Shown one piece after another: positions 23,802-32,288 of a DNA stretch of 42,858 bases. The notes under the pieces were generated by a model that ran no database searches, had not been told where the DNA came from, and saw only the letters and a program-made list of their open reading frames with translations. The position numbers and the translations under genes were made by a program. Positions within the stretch are counted from its first letter, which is position 1. Each line of letters begins with the position of its first letter. The DNA is from an uncultured Spirochaeta sp. (GTDB lineage Bacteria; Spirochaetota; Spirochaetia; DTKZ01): NCBI GenBank assembly GCA_937140905.1, contig CAKZQO010000264.1, positions 1 to 42,858 on the forward strand, in the 5' to 3' direction.

Positions 23802-25082
23802 ATGTTAGCTATCGTTCTATTGGTCATGCTGATCGGTTTCTTGCTAGGGATTCCCGTTGCCTTTTCTCTGGGGATGGCCGCGCTATCCTATTTCCTACTA
23901 GATCCCGTTTTACCTTTAGTGAATATTCCCTTAAGGTTCGTTACCGGAACAGAATCGTATGAGTTGATGGCTATACCTCTCTATATGCTAGCAGGCAATA
24001 TCATGAACTCGACTGGAATCACGGATAAAATCTTTCGTTTCACCCGAACCCTAGTGGGGCATTTTACCGGAGGTACGGCCCATGTGAATATTTTAGCTAG
24101 CCTCATCTTTTCAGGGATGTCGGGATCGGCGTTGGCGGATGTAGGAGGATTGGGGAAGATAGAAATCAAGGCAATGGTAGACGAAGGGTACGATAAGGAG
24201 TTCAGCGCAGCGGTAACGGCCGCATCTGCCACCATTGGTCCGATTTTCCCTCCCAGTATTCCCATGGTGTTGATAGGGGGGGTAGCGGGAATTTCGATCG
24301 GTAAGCTCTTTGTGGGAGGTATCATTCCCGGAATACTGCTAGCGGTATACATGATGGTAGTAGTGTATTTCCTTTCTAAGAAACGGAATTACCCCCGTTC
24401 GAAGCGTTCTTCTCTCTCTGAGATCGCACACGAGTTTGTACGAGCCTTTCCCGCATTGACAACCCCAATCGTAATTCTGGGAGGAATCCTAGGAGGAATA
24501 TTCACACCTACAGAAGCAGGTGTCATTGCAGTTGTATACGCGTTATTTATTGGAATCGTGATCTATAAAGAAACGAAACTAGAAGAGCTATTCGACATGT
24601 TCATCGCAACGGCAAAAGACACGGCTAATATCATGATCATTGTCGGTGCCGCGTATGCACTGGCATGGGTATTCTCAAGGGAACAAGTAGGATTGCTTCT
24701 CACCCAAGCGATCACGAACCTTTCGACGAATCCTACTATCGTGATGATCCTGATCATTATTGGATTTCTCATTGCAGGGTGCTTCATGAATCCCTCGGCG
24801 AATATCATTATCTTTATTCCTATGCTAATGCCATTGGTGAAGAGTGTGGGGATCGATCTAGTGCTTTTCGGAGTAGTCTCTACCCTCACGCTGATGATTG
24901 GACTTATGACGCCTCCTGTTGGGTTGAGTATGTTCATTATCTGCGAGATCGCGCAAATCACGACAGCTCAGTTCATGAAAGGAATGGGGTGGTTCTTCGT
25001 TGCGCTATTGGCAGTAGTAGTCACAATGCTCATCATCCCTTCCACCGTTACATGGCTACCCAGAGTATTAATTGGTGGATAA
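23802..25082 (+). CDS. TRAP transporter large permease, DctM family
   Basis: This 426-residue protein has the usual DctM length and about 12 membrane helices. Conserved loops are ANIFSGMSGSALAD-like (LIFSGMSGSALADVGG), ATIGPIFPPSIPMVLIG and the symmetry-related GLMTPPVGLSMFI near the C-terminus. It forms the ion-coupled translocation path for the solute supplied by the receptor at 22231. A URO-D-like gene follows by 34 bases with its own strong ribosome site, so co-transcription is likely. Confidence 0.93.
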   Translation: MLAIVLLVMLIGFLLGIPVAFSLGMAALSYFLLDPVLPLVNIPLRFVTGTESYELMAIPLYMLAGNIMNSTGITDKIFRFTRTLVGHFTGGTAHVNILASLIFSGMSGSALADVGGLGKIEIKAMVDEGYDKEFSAAVTAASATIGPIFPPSIPMVLIGGVAGISIGKLFVGGIIPGILLAVYMMVVVYFLSKKRNYPRSKRSSLSEIAHEFVRAFPALTTPIVILGGILGGIFTPTEAGVIAVVYALFIGIVIYKETKLEELFDMFIATAKDTANIMIIVGAAYALAWVFSREQVGLLLTQAITNLSTNPTIVMILIIIGFLIAGCFMNPSANIIIFIPMLMPLVKSVGIDLVLFGVVSTLTLMIGLMTPPVGLSMFIICEIAQITTAQFMKGMGWFFVALLAVVVTMLIIPSTVTWLPRVLIGG

Positions 25083-25116
25083 TTGAATAACTTGAATGTT
25101 TTTTGGGAGGTGTCCT

Positions 25117-26250
25117 ATGACAGGGTTCGAGCGGGTATGGGAAGCGCTGTCACATAGAGAGCCAGATCGAGTTCCTACGGGAGAGAATCAGGTAAACGGC
25201 AAACTCACTCAAGAAATTCTAGGTCGACCTACCTACTATTCTACCGGCTGGGAGGAACTCCAAGCTCTGTGGCATGGGAAGCGGGATGAAGTCGTGAAAG
25301 ACTATGGACGAACCATAGTGGAATTGGCAAAGGTTTTGGAATGGGATTATGTTCGGGTTCCCTTCGTTCCCAAGAAGAAAGAATATAAGGTGCCCAAGAT
25401 GACGGGGCCTTACTCTTGGATCGACGAGAGTGGAAAAGAGATTCGATTCAACCCGGAGGCCGGGAATATCCTCGAGCAAGCGTCCTTTCCCCTGGATATG
25501 ACGGTAGAAGACCTTCCAGATCCGGATTCACCCTTCGAAGTGGACTCTTCCCAACTGGATGCTCTTCGGTATGTGGTAAAGGAATTAAAGGGTACGTGTT
25601 TCATCGTGGGGCGAGCACCCTTTGATGGAACTTTCCCCTGGCAACAAACAGTGGGTATGGAAGAGTTCCTAGTGCGGATGATCACAGACCCAAAGTTCGT
25701 GGAAAAAGCTATTGATCTTTATGTTACTCGTAACATCAAAATTCTAGAAGCGTTTCTCGAGGCAGGGGCAGACGCGGTGATGACCACGGATGATTACTGT
25801 GACAATCGGGGGCCCATTATGGGGGTTGAGCTATTTCGAAAGTACATTGTCCCCGGCATCCGAAGGCAGGTGGAAGCGGTGCATAGAAAAGGGGGTATTT
25901 TCATTAAACACACGGACGGATACCTGTGGGACATCTTGGACGACTTGATAGACTGTGGAATCGATGCTTGGAATGGAATCCAAACGAATATTGGAATGGA
26001 TCTGGGAAAGCTGAAACAGAGGTATGGAACTCGGCTTTGTTTCTTCGGGGGAGTGAACTGCGATACTCTGATCGAAGGGACTCCGGAGCAGGTACGGCAG
26101 GAAGTGCGGGATGCAATCCACGGCGCAGCCAGGGGGGGTGGGCTGGTCGTTACGACGAGTAATGTGCTTCAGCCTGGAGTAAAACTGGAAAATTATCTTG
26201 CGATGCGACAAGCGGTCCGTGAATACGGCATATACCCCATACGGTTGTAG
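25117..26250 (+). CDS. Uroporphyrinogen decarboxylase-like protein (URO-D superfamily)
   Basis: This 377-residue TIM-barrel protein has the URO-D/methyltransferase fold. Markers are SHREPDRVPTGE near the start, the FDGTFPWQQTVGMEEFL segment, ADAVMTTDDYCDNRGPIMG, KHTDGYLWDILDDLID, a FFGGVNCDTLIEGTPEQV strand and GLVVTTSNVLQPGV. True HemE has a different N-terminal signature. In corrinoid methyltransferases of the superfamily the His is followed by a zinc-binding Cys (HxC); here the motif reads HTD. No corrinoid protein is encoded nearby. It closes a TRAP/aldolase operon, so its substrate is probably a sugar-acid-derived compound. The reaction is unknown. The ATG at 25117 has GGGAGGT in front. 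Confidence 0.82.
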   Translation: MTGFERVWEALSHREPDRVPTGENQVNGKLTQEILGRPTYYSTGWEELQALWHGKRDEVVKDYGRTIVELAKVLEWDYVRVPFVPKKKEYKVPKMTGPYSWIDESGKEIRFNPEAGNILEQASFPLDMTVEDLPDPDSPFEVDSSQLDALRYVVKELKGTCFIVGRAPFDGTFPWQQTVGMEEFLVRMITDPKFVEKAIDLYVTRNIKILEAFLEAGADAVMTTDDYCDNRGPIMGVELFRKYIVPGIRRQVEAVHRKGGIFIKHTDGYLWDILDDLIDCGIDAWNGIQTNIGMDLGKLKQRYGTRLCFFGGVNCDTLIEGTPEQVRQEVRDAIHGAARGGGLVVTTSNVLQPGVKLENYLAMRQAVREYGIYPIRL

Positions 26251-26299
26251 ATAAGGCGTAAATACTGTTCTTTTTTTCACAGAACAGGAGCTGAACTAC

Positions 26300-26328
26300 T
26301 TGATTCAGTTTTCTATTTTTTGTATATT
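26300..26328 (+). promoter_or_regulatory. Promoter of the lipoprotein gene
   Basis: TTGATT (26300-26305) and TATATT (26323-26328) are 17 bp apart in an AT-rich gap. The start is predicted near 26335. Confidence 0.5.
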
Positions 26329-26345
26329 GAGCTAAACATCATGAA

Positions 26346-26378
26346 ATATAAGTCTCTTTTTCTCGGATAGACTTATAT
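26346..26378 (+). other. 10-bp inverted repeat in the lipoprotein leader
   Basis: ATATAAGTCT (26346-26355) and AGACTTATAT (26369-26378) are perfectly complementary with a 13-base loop. The hairpin would lie in the mRNA leader, 18 bases before the ribosome site, and could stabilise the mRNA or be an operator. Confidence 0.5.
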
Positions 26379-26405
26379 AAATATTTCTTTTTCAGAGGAG
26401 GAGTT

Positions 26406-26966
26406 ATGAAGTATTTCAAAGTAATCCTTGCAGCCCTTGCAGTGGTAGCGCTATTGGTTGCCTGTGGGCCCAAGCTACCTCAGGCGGAGGTAGATGCAGC
26501 GACGAAGGCTTTCGAAGAAGCGAAAGCAGCGAAAGCTGAGGCCTATGCTCCGAACGAATACAAGGCCGCTTCAGACGCTTACAACAAGCTTCAGGACAAC
26601 CTTAAGGCCAAGGATTATGGGAAGACCAAGGATCTGGCAGATGCTTTGCTAAATGCTTCCAATAAAGCGAAGGAAGCCGCAAAAGCAAGCATGGAGGCGG
26701 CAAAAGCGGGTGTAGCAAAACTCGCTGATGAAATCACCGCTCTTCTTCCGGATGTGAAAGTCCAACTTGGGAAAGCCGAAAAAGCTGGCGCACGGGCAAA
26801 AATCGATGTGAAGCCGATCAAGGAACTGGTAAACTCGGTGGAAAAAACAGTATCCGACGCCAAAGCTTCCAGCGATTACCTTGACGCGAAGAACAAACTA
26901 ACTACGCTGAAGGAAGATCTGGAAAAGGCACAGAAAGCTCTGAATGACGCGGGGTACAAGAAATAA
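26406..26966 (+). CDS. Ala/Lys-rich helical lipoprotein (DUF4398-like)
   Basis: This 186-residue protein has a lipoprotein signal peptide with lipobox LVAC (Cys about residue 20). The mature part is almost entirely helical and very rich in Ala, Lys and Glu, with heptad-like repeats of AKAAK and EAAKA, as in a coiled coil. It resembles DUF4398-type periplasmic lipoproteins common in spirochaetes. A structural role at the outer membrane or periplasm is plausible but unproven. It is the only protein in the window with a clear lipobox. It is a single-gene unit with its own promoter, a strong GAGGAGGAG ribosome site and a strong terminator, which suggests abundant expression. Confidence 0.8.
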   Translation: MKYFKVILAALAVVALLVACGPKLPQAEVDAATKAFEEAKAAKAEAYAPNEYKAASDAYNKLQDNLKAKDYGKTKDLADALLNASNKAKEAAKASMEAAKAGVAKLADEITALLPDVKVQLGKAEKAGARAKIDVKPIKELVNSVEKTVSDAKASSDYLDAKNKLTTLKEDLEKAQKALNDAGYKK

Positions 26967-27000
26967 CCTTTATTCAAAGGTAACTAAACCGCACGTGAGA

Positions 27001-27027
27001 ACCGCCCTTACAAAGGGCGGTTTTTTT
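27001..27027 (+). terminator. Strong rho-independent terminator
   Basis: ACCGCCCTT and AAGGGCGGT form a 9-bp GC-rich stem with a 3-base loop, followed by a run of seven T. Confidence 0.93.
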
Positions 27028-27080
27028 ATTTTGTTCCTGTAGATGGGATTCGAGAAGGATACACGAGATCACGATTTTCG

Positions 27081-27109
27081 TTGACTTTTCTGAAGATATA
27101 TCAGAGAAT
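27081..27109 (+). promoter_or_regulatory. Promoter of the symporter operon
   Basis: TTGACT (27081-27086) and GAGAAT (27104-27109) have a 17-bp spacer. An 8-bp palindrome GATATATC lies within the spacer. Confidence 0.45.
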
Positions 27110-27144
27110 TTATCAAAAAATATACTCTATGAGGAGGTTCAACC

Positions 27145-27387
27145 ATGGGGCTTGTGTTGTTCCCAAAAGGGTGGTCATCCAAACAAAAGAAGAGCGCCAT
27201 CTTCTGGGTTCTCTTCTTTACCGTCGTGTTTCTTGCGAACATTTGGCCGTTGTATCTTGTAGCTAATAGTGCGACGCCTTTTGTTCTCGGTATGCCGTTC
27301 TCCATGTTTTGGATCATCCTATGGATCGTCATCGGATTCATTGGATTGTTGGTAATGTATCGTTCTGAATACGGAGAGAAAAAATGA
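27145..27387 (+). CDS. Small membrane subunit of a sodium:solute symporter (DUF3311/DUF997-like)
   Basis: This 80-residue protein has two hydrophobic helices and a conserved-looking PFVLGMPFSMFWIILW segment, as seen in small proteins encoded directly before SSS-family symporters, such as MctB or YhdT. These are thought to help assembly or activity of the large subunit. It overlaps the symporter start by 4 bases (ATGA), implying coupled translation. The ATG at 27145 is preceded by GAGGAGGT. Family assignment between DUF3311 and DUF997 is uncertain. Confidence 0.75.
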   Translation: MGLVLFPKGWSSKQKKSAIFWVLFFTVVFLANIWPLYLVANSATPFVLGMPFSMFWIILWIVIGFIGLLVMYRSEYGEKK

Positions 27388-28856
27388 ATGCTGTAGTTTC
27401 CGTGCTTTTGGTCGTTGTTGCATATTTGATAGTGATTTTGATAACCGGAATTCAGGCGGGCAGGCACAAAGAGAATTCAATCCAGGAGTATGTAGCAGCT
27501 AGCCGAACACTGAATTTCTTTGTCATGTATTTCCTTATGGGAGGTGCGATTTTCAGCGCCTTCGCTTTCTTGGGCGGTCCAGGGTGGGCTTACTCCCGGG
27601 GAGCGGCCTCATACTACATACTTGCCTACTGCGCAATGGGGCTCCTGCCTTGGCTTATCTGGGGTCCGCGAGCCTATCGGTTAGGGAAAAAGTACGGGTA
27701 TGTGACACAGGCCGAGCTCGTTGCAGACCGCTTTCAGTCAAAAACATTGTCCGCTCTCATGGCAGTCGTGAGTATCCTCGCCTTCATTCAGTACATCGCT
27801 CTTCAATTGAAGGGAATGGCGTATGTGCTGAACGTCACTACCGGTGGGTATGTCCCCTTCTGGTTGGGAGCCCTGCTGTCCTATGGAGTTGTCTTGATCT
27901 ATGTTTTGACCAGCGGCGTGCGCGGGGTAGCATGGACGAATGTGGTCCAAGCCATCATGATGATCGTGATGGCCTGGGGATTGGGCCTGTATCTTCCTTT
28001 CAAACTTCATGGCGGTATCGGCCCCATGTTCGAGAAGATCTACGCGAGTATGCCCAAGCATCTTGTCGTAGGGCCTCCGGGTATCTCATGGGCTGCTTTT
28101 AGTTCTGCAATTGCCGTCTCCGTTTTAGGCTTCACCATGTGGCCCCATTTGTTCATGAAGGCTTACGTTACCGATTCGGAGAAGACTCTCAAACAGACAG
28201 TCGCCTTCTACCCAACCTTTGCCATCATTATGGTGCCGGTATTGTTCATTGGGTTCGCCGGAATTGGAGTGGTTCCCAAGGAAAGCCTTAAATCGGCGGA
28301 CGAAATTCTTCCTACCATGATTATGAAAATGCAACTTTCTCCGATTCTATTGGGTTTCTTTGCGGCAGCGACCCTTGCGGCAGCCATGTCCTCCGCCGAC
28401 ACGATCACACATGGAGCCGCTTCGGTATACACGATGGACTTTCATAAGAAGCTTTTCAATCCTCATCTGGATGACAAAAAGGCAGTGTTTGTTACCCGAA
28501 TTGCTGTTCTTATCTTCACCAGTGTCGCCTATTATATTGCCGTGTTTGGAGCACAATCTCTAGTCGCGTTGCTGCTGGGTGCCTATGGATCCATTGTCCA
28601 GTTCCTTCCTCTCGTGTTTGCTACCTTCTTCTGGCCGCGGGCAACGAAGCAGGGGGCTATTGCGGGTCTCGTGGTTGGGGTGGTGGTAAATACCTACTTC
28701 CAGATCTTCGCGAAGCCCTTGTTCGACATCCATGCGGGTATTTGGGGGTTGTTGGTGAATATCATAGTGTTTGTTTTAGTAAGCTACATAACCCCTGCGC
28801 AACCGGATGAGCATGTGAACCGGTTTACCTACGGGTCCATGGAAAAGATCGATTGA
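27384..28856 (+). CDS. Sodium:solute symporter (SSS family)
   Basis: This 490-residue protein has about 13 transmembrane segments. SSS-family features are the N-terminal EYVAASRTLNFFVMYFLMGGAIFSAFAFLGGPGWAY-like region (sodium-site helix 1, broken near GG), YVTQAELVADRF, the helix with ATLAAAMSSADTITHGAAS that carries the sodium-binding serines, and a C-terminal FWPRATKQGAIAGLVVGV. It imports a small organic solute with sodium. Related systems take up pantothenate, proline or monocarboxylates. The M20 amidohydrolase 57 bases downstream suggests an N-acyl amino acid or peptide-like substrate, but this is only context. Confidence 0.9.
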   Translation: MNAVVSVLLVVVAYLIVILITGIQAGRHKENSIQEYVAASRTLNFFVMYFLMGGAIFSAFAFLGGPGWAYSRGAASYYILAYCAMGLLPWLIWGPRAYRLGKKYGYVTQAELVADRFQSKTLSALMAVVSILAFIQYIALQLKGMAYVLNVTTGGYVPFWLGALLSYGVVLIYVLTSGVRGVAWTNVVQAIMMIVMAWGLGLYLPFKLHGGIGPMFEKIYASMPKHLVVGPPGISWAAFSSAIAVSVLGFTMWPHLFMKAYVTDSEKTLKQTVAFYPTFAIIMVPVLFIGFAGIGVVPKESLKSADEILPTMIMKMQLSPILLGFFAAATLAAAMSSADTITHGAASVYTMDFHKKLFNPHLDDKKAVFVTRIAVLIFTSVAYYIAVFGAQSLVALLLGAYGSIVQFLPLVFATFFWPRATKQGAIAGLVVGVVVNTYFQIFAKPLFDIHAGIWGLLVNIIVFVLVSYITPAQPDEHVNRFTYGSMEKID

Positions 28857-28913
28857 AGGTTCGAGTCGCTTAGGATACACTGCCATCATTACAACTCGTA
28901 ACGGGAAGGATAT

Positions 28914-30089
28914 ATGGATCTTAAGAAAGAAATTGCAGCATTGGAGAAAGATCTTGTCGAATGGCGACGAAAGTTTCACCGGATTCCAGAAATAGCCATG
29001 GAGGAGGAGAAGACAGCTTCTGCTATCGCGGATCAGTTGCGGCAATGGGGACTTTCCGTACATACCGGAGTGGGTAGAACAGGGGTTGTAGGAATTCTTC
29101 AAGGTGGGCAGGTGGGGAAAACCCTCGGTATCCGGGCAGACATCGATGCCCTTCCTGTTACGGAAGAAACGGGACTTTCTTTTTCTTCTTTACACCCCGG
29201 ACGTATGCACGCCTGTGGGCACGATGGTCATATTACCATCGCCTTAGGCACGGCCAAACTGCTTTCGAATATCCGAGACCAATTGAAAGGTACGGTAGTA
29301 TTCTTCTTTCAACCAGCGGAAGAAACTCTCAATGGTGCACAGGCGATGCTTTCCAGCGAGGTCGTGAAAAATTTAGAGTTAGATGCAGTGGTAGGTCTTC
29401 ACATCTGGCCTGATCTACCTCTAGGAAAGATCGCTGTACGGGGAGGCCCCGTGATGGCCGCAGTGGACCGGTTTAAAGCGAAGATCGTGGGAAAGGGGGG
29501 GCATGGGGCAATTCCTCAGAAGTCGGTGGATCCCATTGTAGTAGCATCCGAGGTGGTCCTCGCTCTGCAACGGATCGTGAGCCGGGAAATCGATCCCTTA
29601 AAACCTGCAGTCCTCACCGTAGGTCGTATCCAGGGAGGAACGACCTTCAACGTGATTCCTGATTGGGTGGAACTGGAAGGAACGGTACGCACCTTTGACC
29701 CGGATGTGCGTTCTCTCATTGCCCGGCGGATGGAGGAAATGATCAAAGGAATTACCTCTGGTTCTAAAGCTTCCTACCACCTAAATTACGAGTTTGGTAT
29801 TCCCGCGGTTAACAATGATGGAAAACTAGCCGGTTGGATTCAGGGTGTTTTAAAGAAGAGTCTAGGAGAGGACTCTGTAGTGATGGATTTCCCCCCTTCC
29901 ATGGGTGGGGAAGATTTTGCCCTGTTTCAGGAAAAAGCTCCCGGCGTCTATATGTTCCTTGGCACCAATAGCGAAGAGAACTCCGCGTATCCCATTCACC
30001 ACTCGAAGTACTCCATCGATGAGAGGGTTTTACCAATTGGGGTACAAGTGTTTTGCGAGATCGCTACGCAGTTTTTGGCCCAGATGTGA
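28914..30089 (+). CDS. M20-family amidohydrolase (N-acyl-L-amino acid / hippurate hydrolase type)
   Basis: This 391-residue metallopeptidase-fold enzyme cleaves N-acyl or N-aryl amino acids. Its motifs are WRRKFHRIPE near the start, GIRADIDALPVTEETG, the metal ligands in HACGHDGH, the catalytic Glu pair in QPAEETLNGAQAM, a second ligand region VGLHIWP and FPPSMGGEDFALF towards the C-terminus. Length is typical. It follows the symporter and is probably in the same transcript, with a GGAAGG ribosome site before the ATG. Known relatives include IAA-amino acid and N-acetyl-diaminopimelate hydrolases. The substrate is not determined. Confidence 0.9.
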   Translation: MDLKKEIAALEKDLVEWRRKFHRIPEIAMEEEKTASAIADQLRQWGLSVHTGVGRTGVVGILQGGQVGKTLGIRADIDALPVTEETGLSFSSLHPGRMHACGHDGHITIALGTAKLLSNIRDQLKGTVVFFFQPAEETLNGAQAMLSSEVVKNLELDAVVGLHIWPDLPLGKIAVRGGPVMAAVDRFKAKIVGKGGHGAIPQKSVDPIVVASEVVLALQRIVSREIDPLKPAVLTVGRIQGGTTFNVIPDWVELEGTVRTFDPDVRSLIARRMEEMIKGITSGSKASYHLNYEFGIPAVNNDGKLAGWIQGVLKKSLGEDSVVMDFPPSMGGEDFALFQEKAPGVYMFLGTNSEENSAYPIHHSKYSIDERVLPIGVQVFCEIATQFLAQM

Positions 30090-30209
30090 TGGGGCACATT
30101 CCCCAATTCGAGGATAACGGAACCTCCCCCGACCTGCTGTGGACAACTCCAGTACCCTGTTTGGGAGGGGAGGGCCTCAAGGAATGCTTGAGAATTACTT
30201 TTTGGGAGA

Positions 30210-30252
30210 ACTGCTTCCCTATCTGGAAGTTTAAGATACACTGCTTCCCTAT
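30210..30252. repeat. Direct repeat ACTGCTTCCCTAT, two copies 30 bp apart
   Basis: Exact 13-base copies start at 30210 and 30240. The second copy ends just before the -35 box of the operon promoter, so it could be an activator site. Confidence 0.6.
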
Positions 30253-30257
30253 TCAGC

Positions 30258-30286
30258 TTGACAGATTTAGACTCTCGGTTCATACT
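30258..30286 (+). promoter_or_regulatory. Promoter of the NagA-like operon
   Basis: TTGACA (30258-30263) and CATACT (30281-30286) have a 17-bp spacer. The start is predicted near 30293, at the left arm of the adjacent operator. Confidence 0.65.
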
Positions 30287-30290
30287 TTTT

Positions 30291-30317
30291 GTTATACGAC
30301 TTACGATGTCGTACAAC
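30291..30317. promoter_or_regulatory. Operator-like inverted repeat at the start site (probable FCD/GntR site)
   Basis: GTTATACGAC (30291-30300) and GTCGTACAAC (30308-30317) are complementary at 9 of 10 positions with a 7-bp spacer. It begins at the predicted transcription start. The operon encodes an FCD-type regulator, the obvious candidate to bind here. Confidence 0.6.
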
Positions 30318-30399
30318 CAGGGTTGGTTTTTTAGTTACCTAGTGGGCTAATAAAAGTCCTAGTGTATGACGTGAAGCGCTCCAAGGTGGGAGGTAACGG

Positions 30400-31557
30400 A
30401 TGGTGTATCGCGGTGTTTCTGTAGCGACAGGAAAAACCCTTGAAGTTCGAATAGAGCAGGGCCAAATCCATGAGGTTCGAGAAATCAAACCATCGAAGGA
30501 TTTACCTTATCTTTCGCCAGGGTTTTTTGACCTCCAGATCAACGGCCACCGAGGCATCGACTACAGTGGGGAAGATCTAACACCGGAAAAGGTACTGGAA
30601 GTCTGCCGTTCAGTAGCTAAAACTGGAACCACCCGCCATTTTGCTACCATTATTACTCGACCTAAGGAGCGTATCCTAGCCAATCTTCGAATCCTCACGG
30701 AAGCGAGAAACCGTTACTCCTTTGTGCGGGCCAGTATCCTGGGAGTGCATCTGGAAGGGCCTTTCATATCCGAAGAGGATGGCCCCCGGGGTGCCCATAA
30801 CCGGGAGTTTGTCCGGGATCCTGATATCGATGAGTTCGAGGAGTGGCAGGAAGCGGCCGAGGGAACCGTACGGCTCGTAACCCTAGCCCCCGAGCGGAAA
30901 GGGGCCATCCCTTTCATTCAGCATCTCCGAAAGAAGGGAGTAGTAGCGGCTATCGGGCATACGGGAGCCTCTGCGGAGGTGATCCAGGAAGCTATTCGGT
31001 CAGGGGCTTCCCTTTCGACTCATTTAGGGAATGGAAGCCACGCCCAGATCCCCCGTCTTCGGAACTATATCTGGGAACAACTGGCGGCGGATGAACTGTA
31101 CGCCAGCTTCATCTGCGACGGTTTTCACCTACCCCCTTCGGTGATGAAAGTCTTTTCCCGGGCAAAAGGGATAGAGCGGATCATCCTGGTGAGTGACGTG
31201 GCCTTCCTTGCGGGATTGAAGCCGGGCTTCTACAAATGGGGGCATCTCGATGTGGAGCTCCATCCGGATGGTCGGATCACCCAGGTGGGCACACCCTTCT
31301 TCGCGGGCGCGGGCCATCTGCTGGATCGGGGGATTGCCCAGTTCGTGAGGCACACGGACATGAGTCTATCGATGGCTATTCGAGCCTGTACGGTAAACCC
31401 CGCGAGACTTACAGCTATACCGGAATCTAACTTCAAATTGGAGGGTGGAACCCCCGCTCATCTAGTCCTATTCGACCATCGCGAGGGAGACGATACCCTT
31501 CGGATTCTCAAAGTGGTCGCGGAAGGGGAAGAGCTGGATGGAACTGAAAAGCCTTAA
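30400..31557 (+). CDS. NagA-like amidohydrolase (N-acetyl sugar-6-phosphate deacetylase family)
   Basis: This 385-residue protein belongs to the amidohydrolase superfamily and resembles N-acetylglucosamine-6-phosphate deacetylase. Expected metal and catalytic positions are kept: HLEGPFISEEDGPRGAH, AIGHTGAS, THLGNG and VSDVAFLAG (catalytic Asp), then FAGAGHLLDRG and the C-terminal VNPA and LEGGTPAHLVLFD. It departs from typical NagA after the metal-binding His: the usual THL.NAM reads THLGNGSHAQ. It may act on a different N-acetylated or lactonised sugar derivative. It is promoter-proximal in an operon with an FCD regulator, a TRAP transporter and a SIS-domain protein, and overlaps the regulator gene by 20 bases. 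Confidence 0.83.
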   Translation: MVYRGVSVATGKTLEVRIEQGQIHEVREIKPSKDLPYLSPGFFDLQINGHRGIDYSGEDLTPEKVLEVCRSVAKTGTTRHFATIITRPKERILANLRILTEARNRYSFVRASILGVHLEGPFISEEDGPRGAHNREFVRDPDIDEFEEWQEAAEGTVRLVTLAPERKGAIPFIQHLRKKGVVAAIGHTGASAEVIQEAIRSGASLSTHLGNGSHAQIPRLRNYIWEQLAADELYASFICDGFHLPPSVMKVFSRAKGIERIILVSDVAFLAGLKPGFYKWGHLDVELHPDGRITQVGTPFFAGAGHLLDRGIAQFVRHTDMSLSMAIRACTVNPARLTAIPESNFKLEGGTPAHLVLFDHREGDDTLRILKVVAEGEELDGTEKP

Positions 31558-32272
31558 GGATCAAAACCTCTATCAAGCGGCACAGGAACGAATCAAAGAG
31601 TATATCGTAGCCTCGGGTATGAAGGTGGGTGACCCGCTCCCAACCGAGATGGAGTTGGCAGAGAAACTCAACATCAGCCGAACCATCGTTCGGGAAGCGC
31701 TGAAGGGGCTTGAGGCTCTACAGATCATTGGGGTGAAACATGGAGTGGGACGGTTCCTAAAAAGTTTCAACTTGGAAGCGATCTTACAGAATCTTTCCTA
31801 CAGTATTGAAATGAACATGAAAGATTTTCGGGAAATCTTGGAAGTCCGAATCTGTCTGGAAGAAGCCTTCTTGGAGAGAGAGACCCCCCGATTTTCCATA
31901 TCGGATGTGGAAGAACTGGAAGGGATCCTCCATCAGTTGGAGGAAGCCGCTCAGACAGACAACAACGAGACCGAGTTGATAGAACTCCACACAGCCTTTC
32001 ATCTTCGATTGTACAAGAATGCCAATAATTCCTTACTCCTCAACCTGATCAGGATATTTTCTACCATTCAGAAAAACCTTACGTACCTCAAACGGTACCG
32101 AACATTGGATAAAAAGGCCTTTGTGGAGGATCATCGAAAGATTTTGGAGGCCCTTCGAAAAAGGGATGGAAAGCTGGCAAAGGAACGACTGTTAGAACAT
32201 TTCGCCGAGCCTCTCCATTGGGCTCGGCAGGAATACGGCGTCGTTGGCGTCGAACGCGAAAAGGTTCGTTAG
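31538..32272 (+). CDS. GntR-family transcriptional regulator, FCD (FadR) subfamily
   Basis: This 244-residue regulator has an N-terminal winged helix (ERIKEYIVASGMKVGDPLPT, then SRTIVREALKGLEALQIIGV) and an all-helical FCD ligand-binding domain with LEVRICLEEAFLE, ELHTAFHLRLYKNANN and EDHRKILEALRKRD. The metal-site Asp and His residues are visible in the last two segments. FCD regulators usually sense sugar acids or other carboxylates and repress the operon they lie in. It is embedded between the NagA-like gene and the TRAP receptor, and the inverted repeat at 30291-30317 is its probable operator. The ATG at 31538 has a GGAAGAG site. Confidence 0.92.
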   Translation: MELKSLKDQNLYQAAQERIKEYIVASGMKVGDPLPTEMELAEKLNISRTIVREALKGLEALQIIGVKHGVGRFLKSFNLEAILQNLSYSIEMNMKDFREILEVRICLEEAFLERETPRFSISDVEELEGILHQLEEAAQTDNNETELIELHTAFHLRLYKNANNSLLLNLIRIFSTIQKNLTYLKRYRTLDKKAFVEDHRKILEALRKRDGKLAKERLLEHFAEPLHWARQEYGVVGVEREKVR

Positions 32273-32288
32273 AAAACAGGAGGATAGC

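Larger units (their letters stand above)
30090..30399. other. 310-bp intergenic region with promoter, operator and short repeats
   Basis: No gene is seen here. It holds a 13-base direct repeat, a promoter and an operator-like inverted repeat, then a leader of about 100 bases for the NagA-like gene with GGGAGGT as ribosome site. TGGGG/CCCCA at about 30090-30105 could fold but has no T tract. Confidence 0.7.

Noticed and set aside
26265-26287. CTGTTCT / AGAACAG hairpin after the first URO-D-like gene
   Set aside because: The T run lies in the loop rather than after the stem, so it does not look like a standard terminator.
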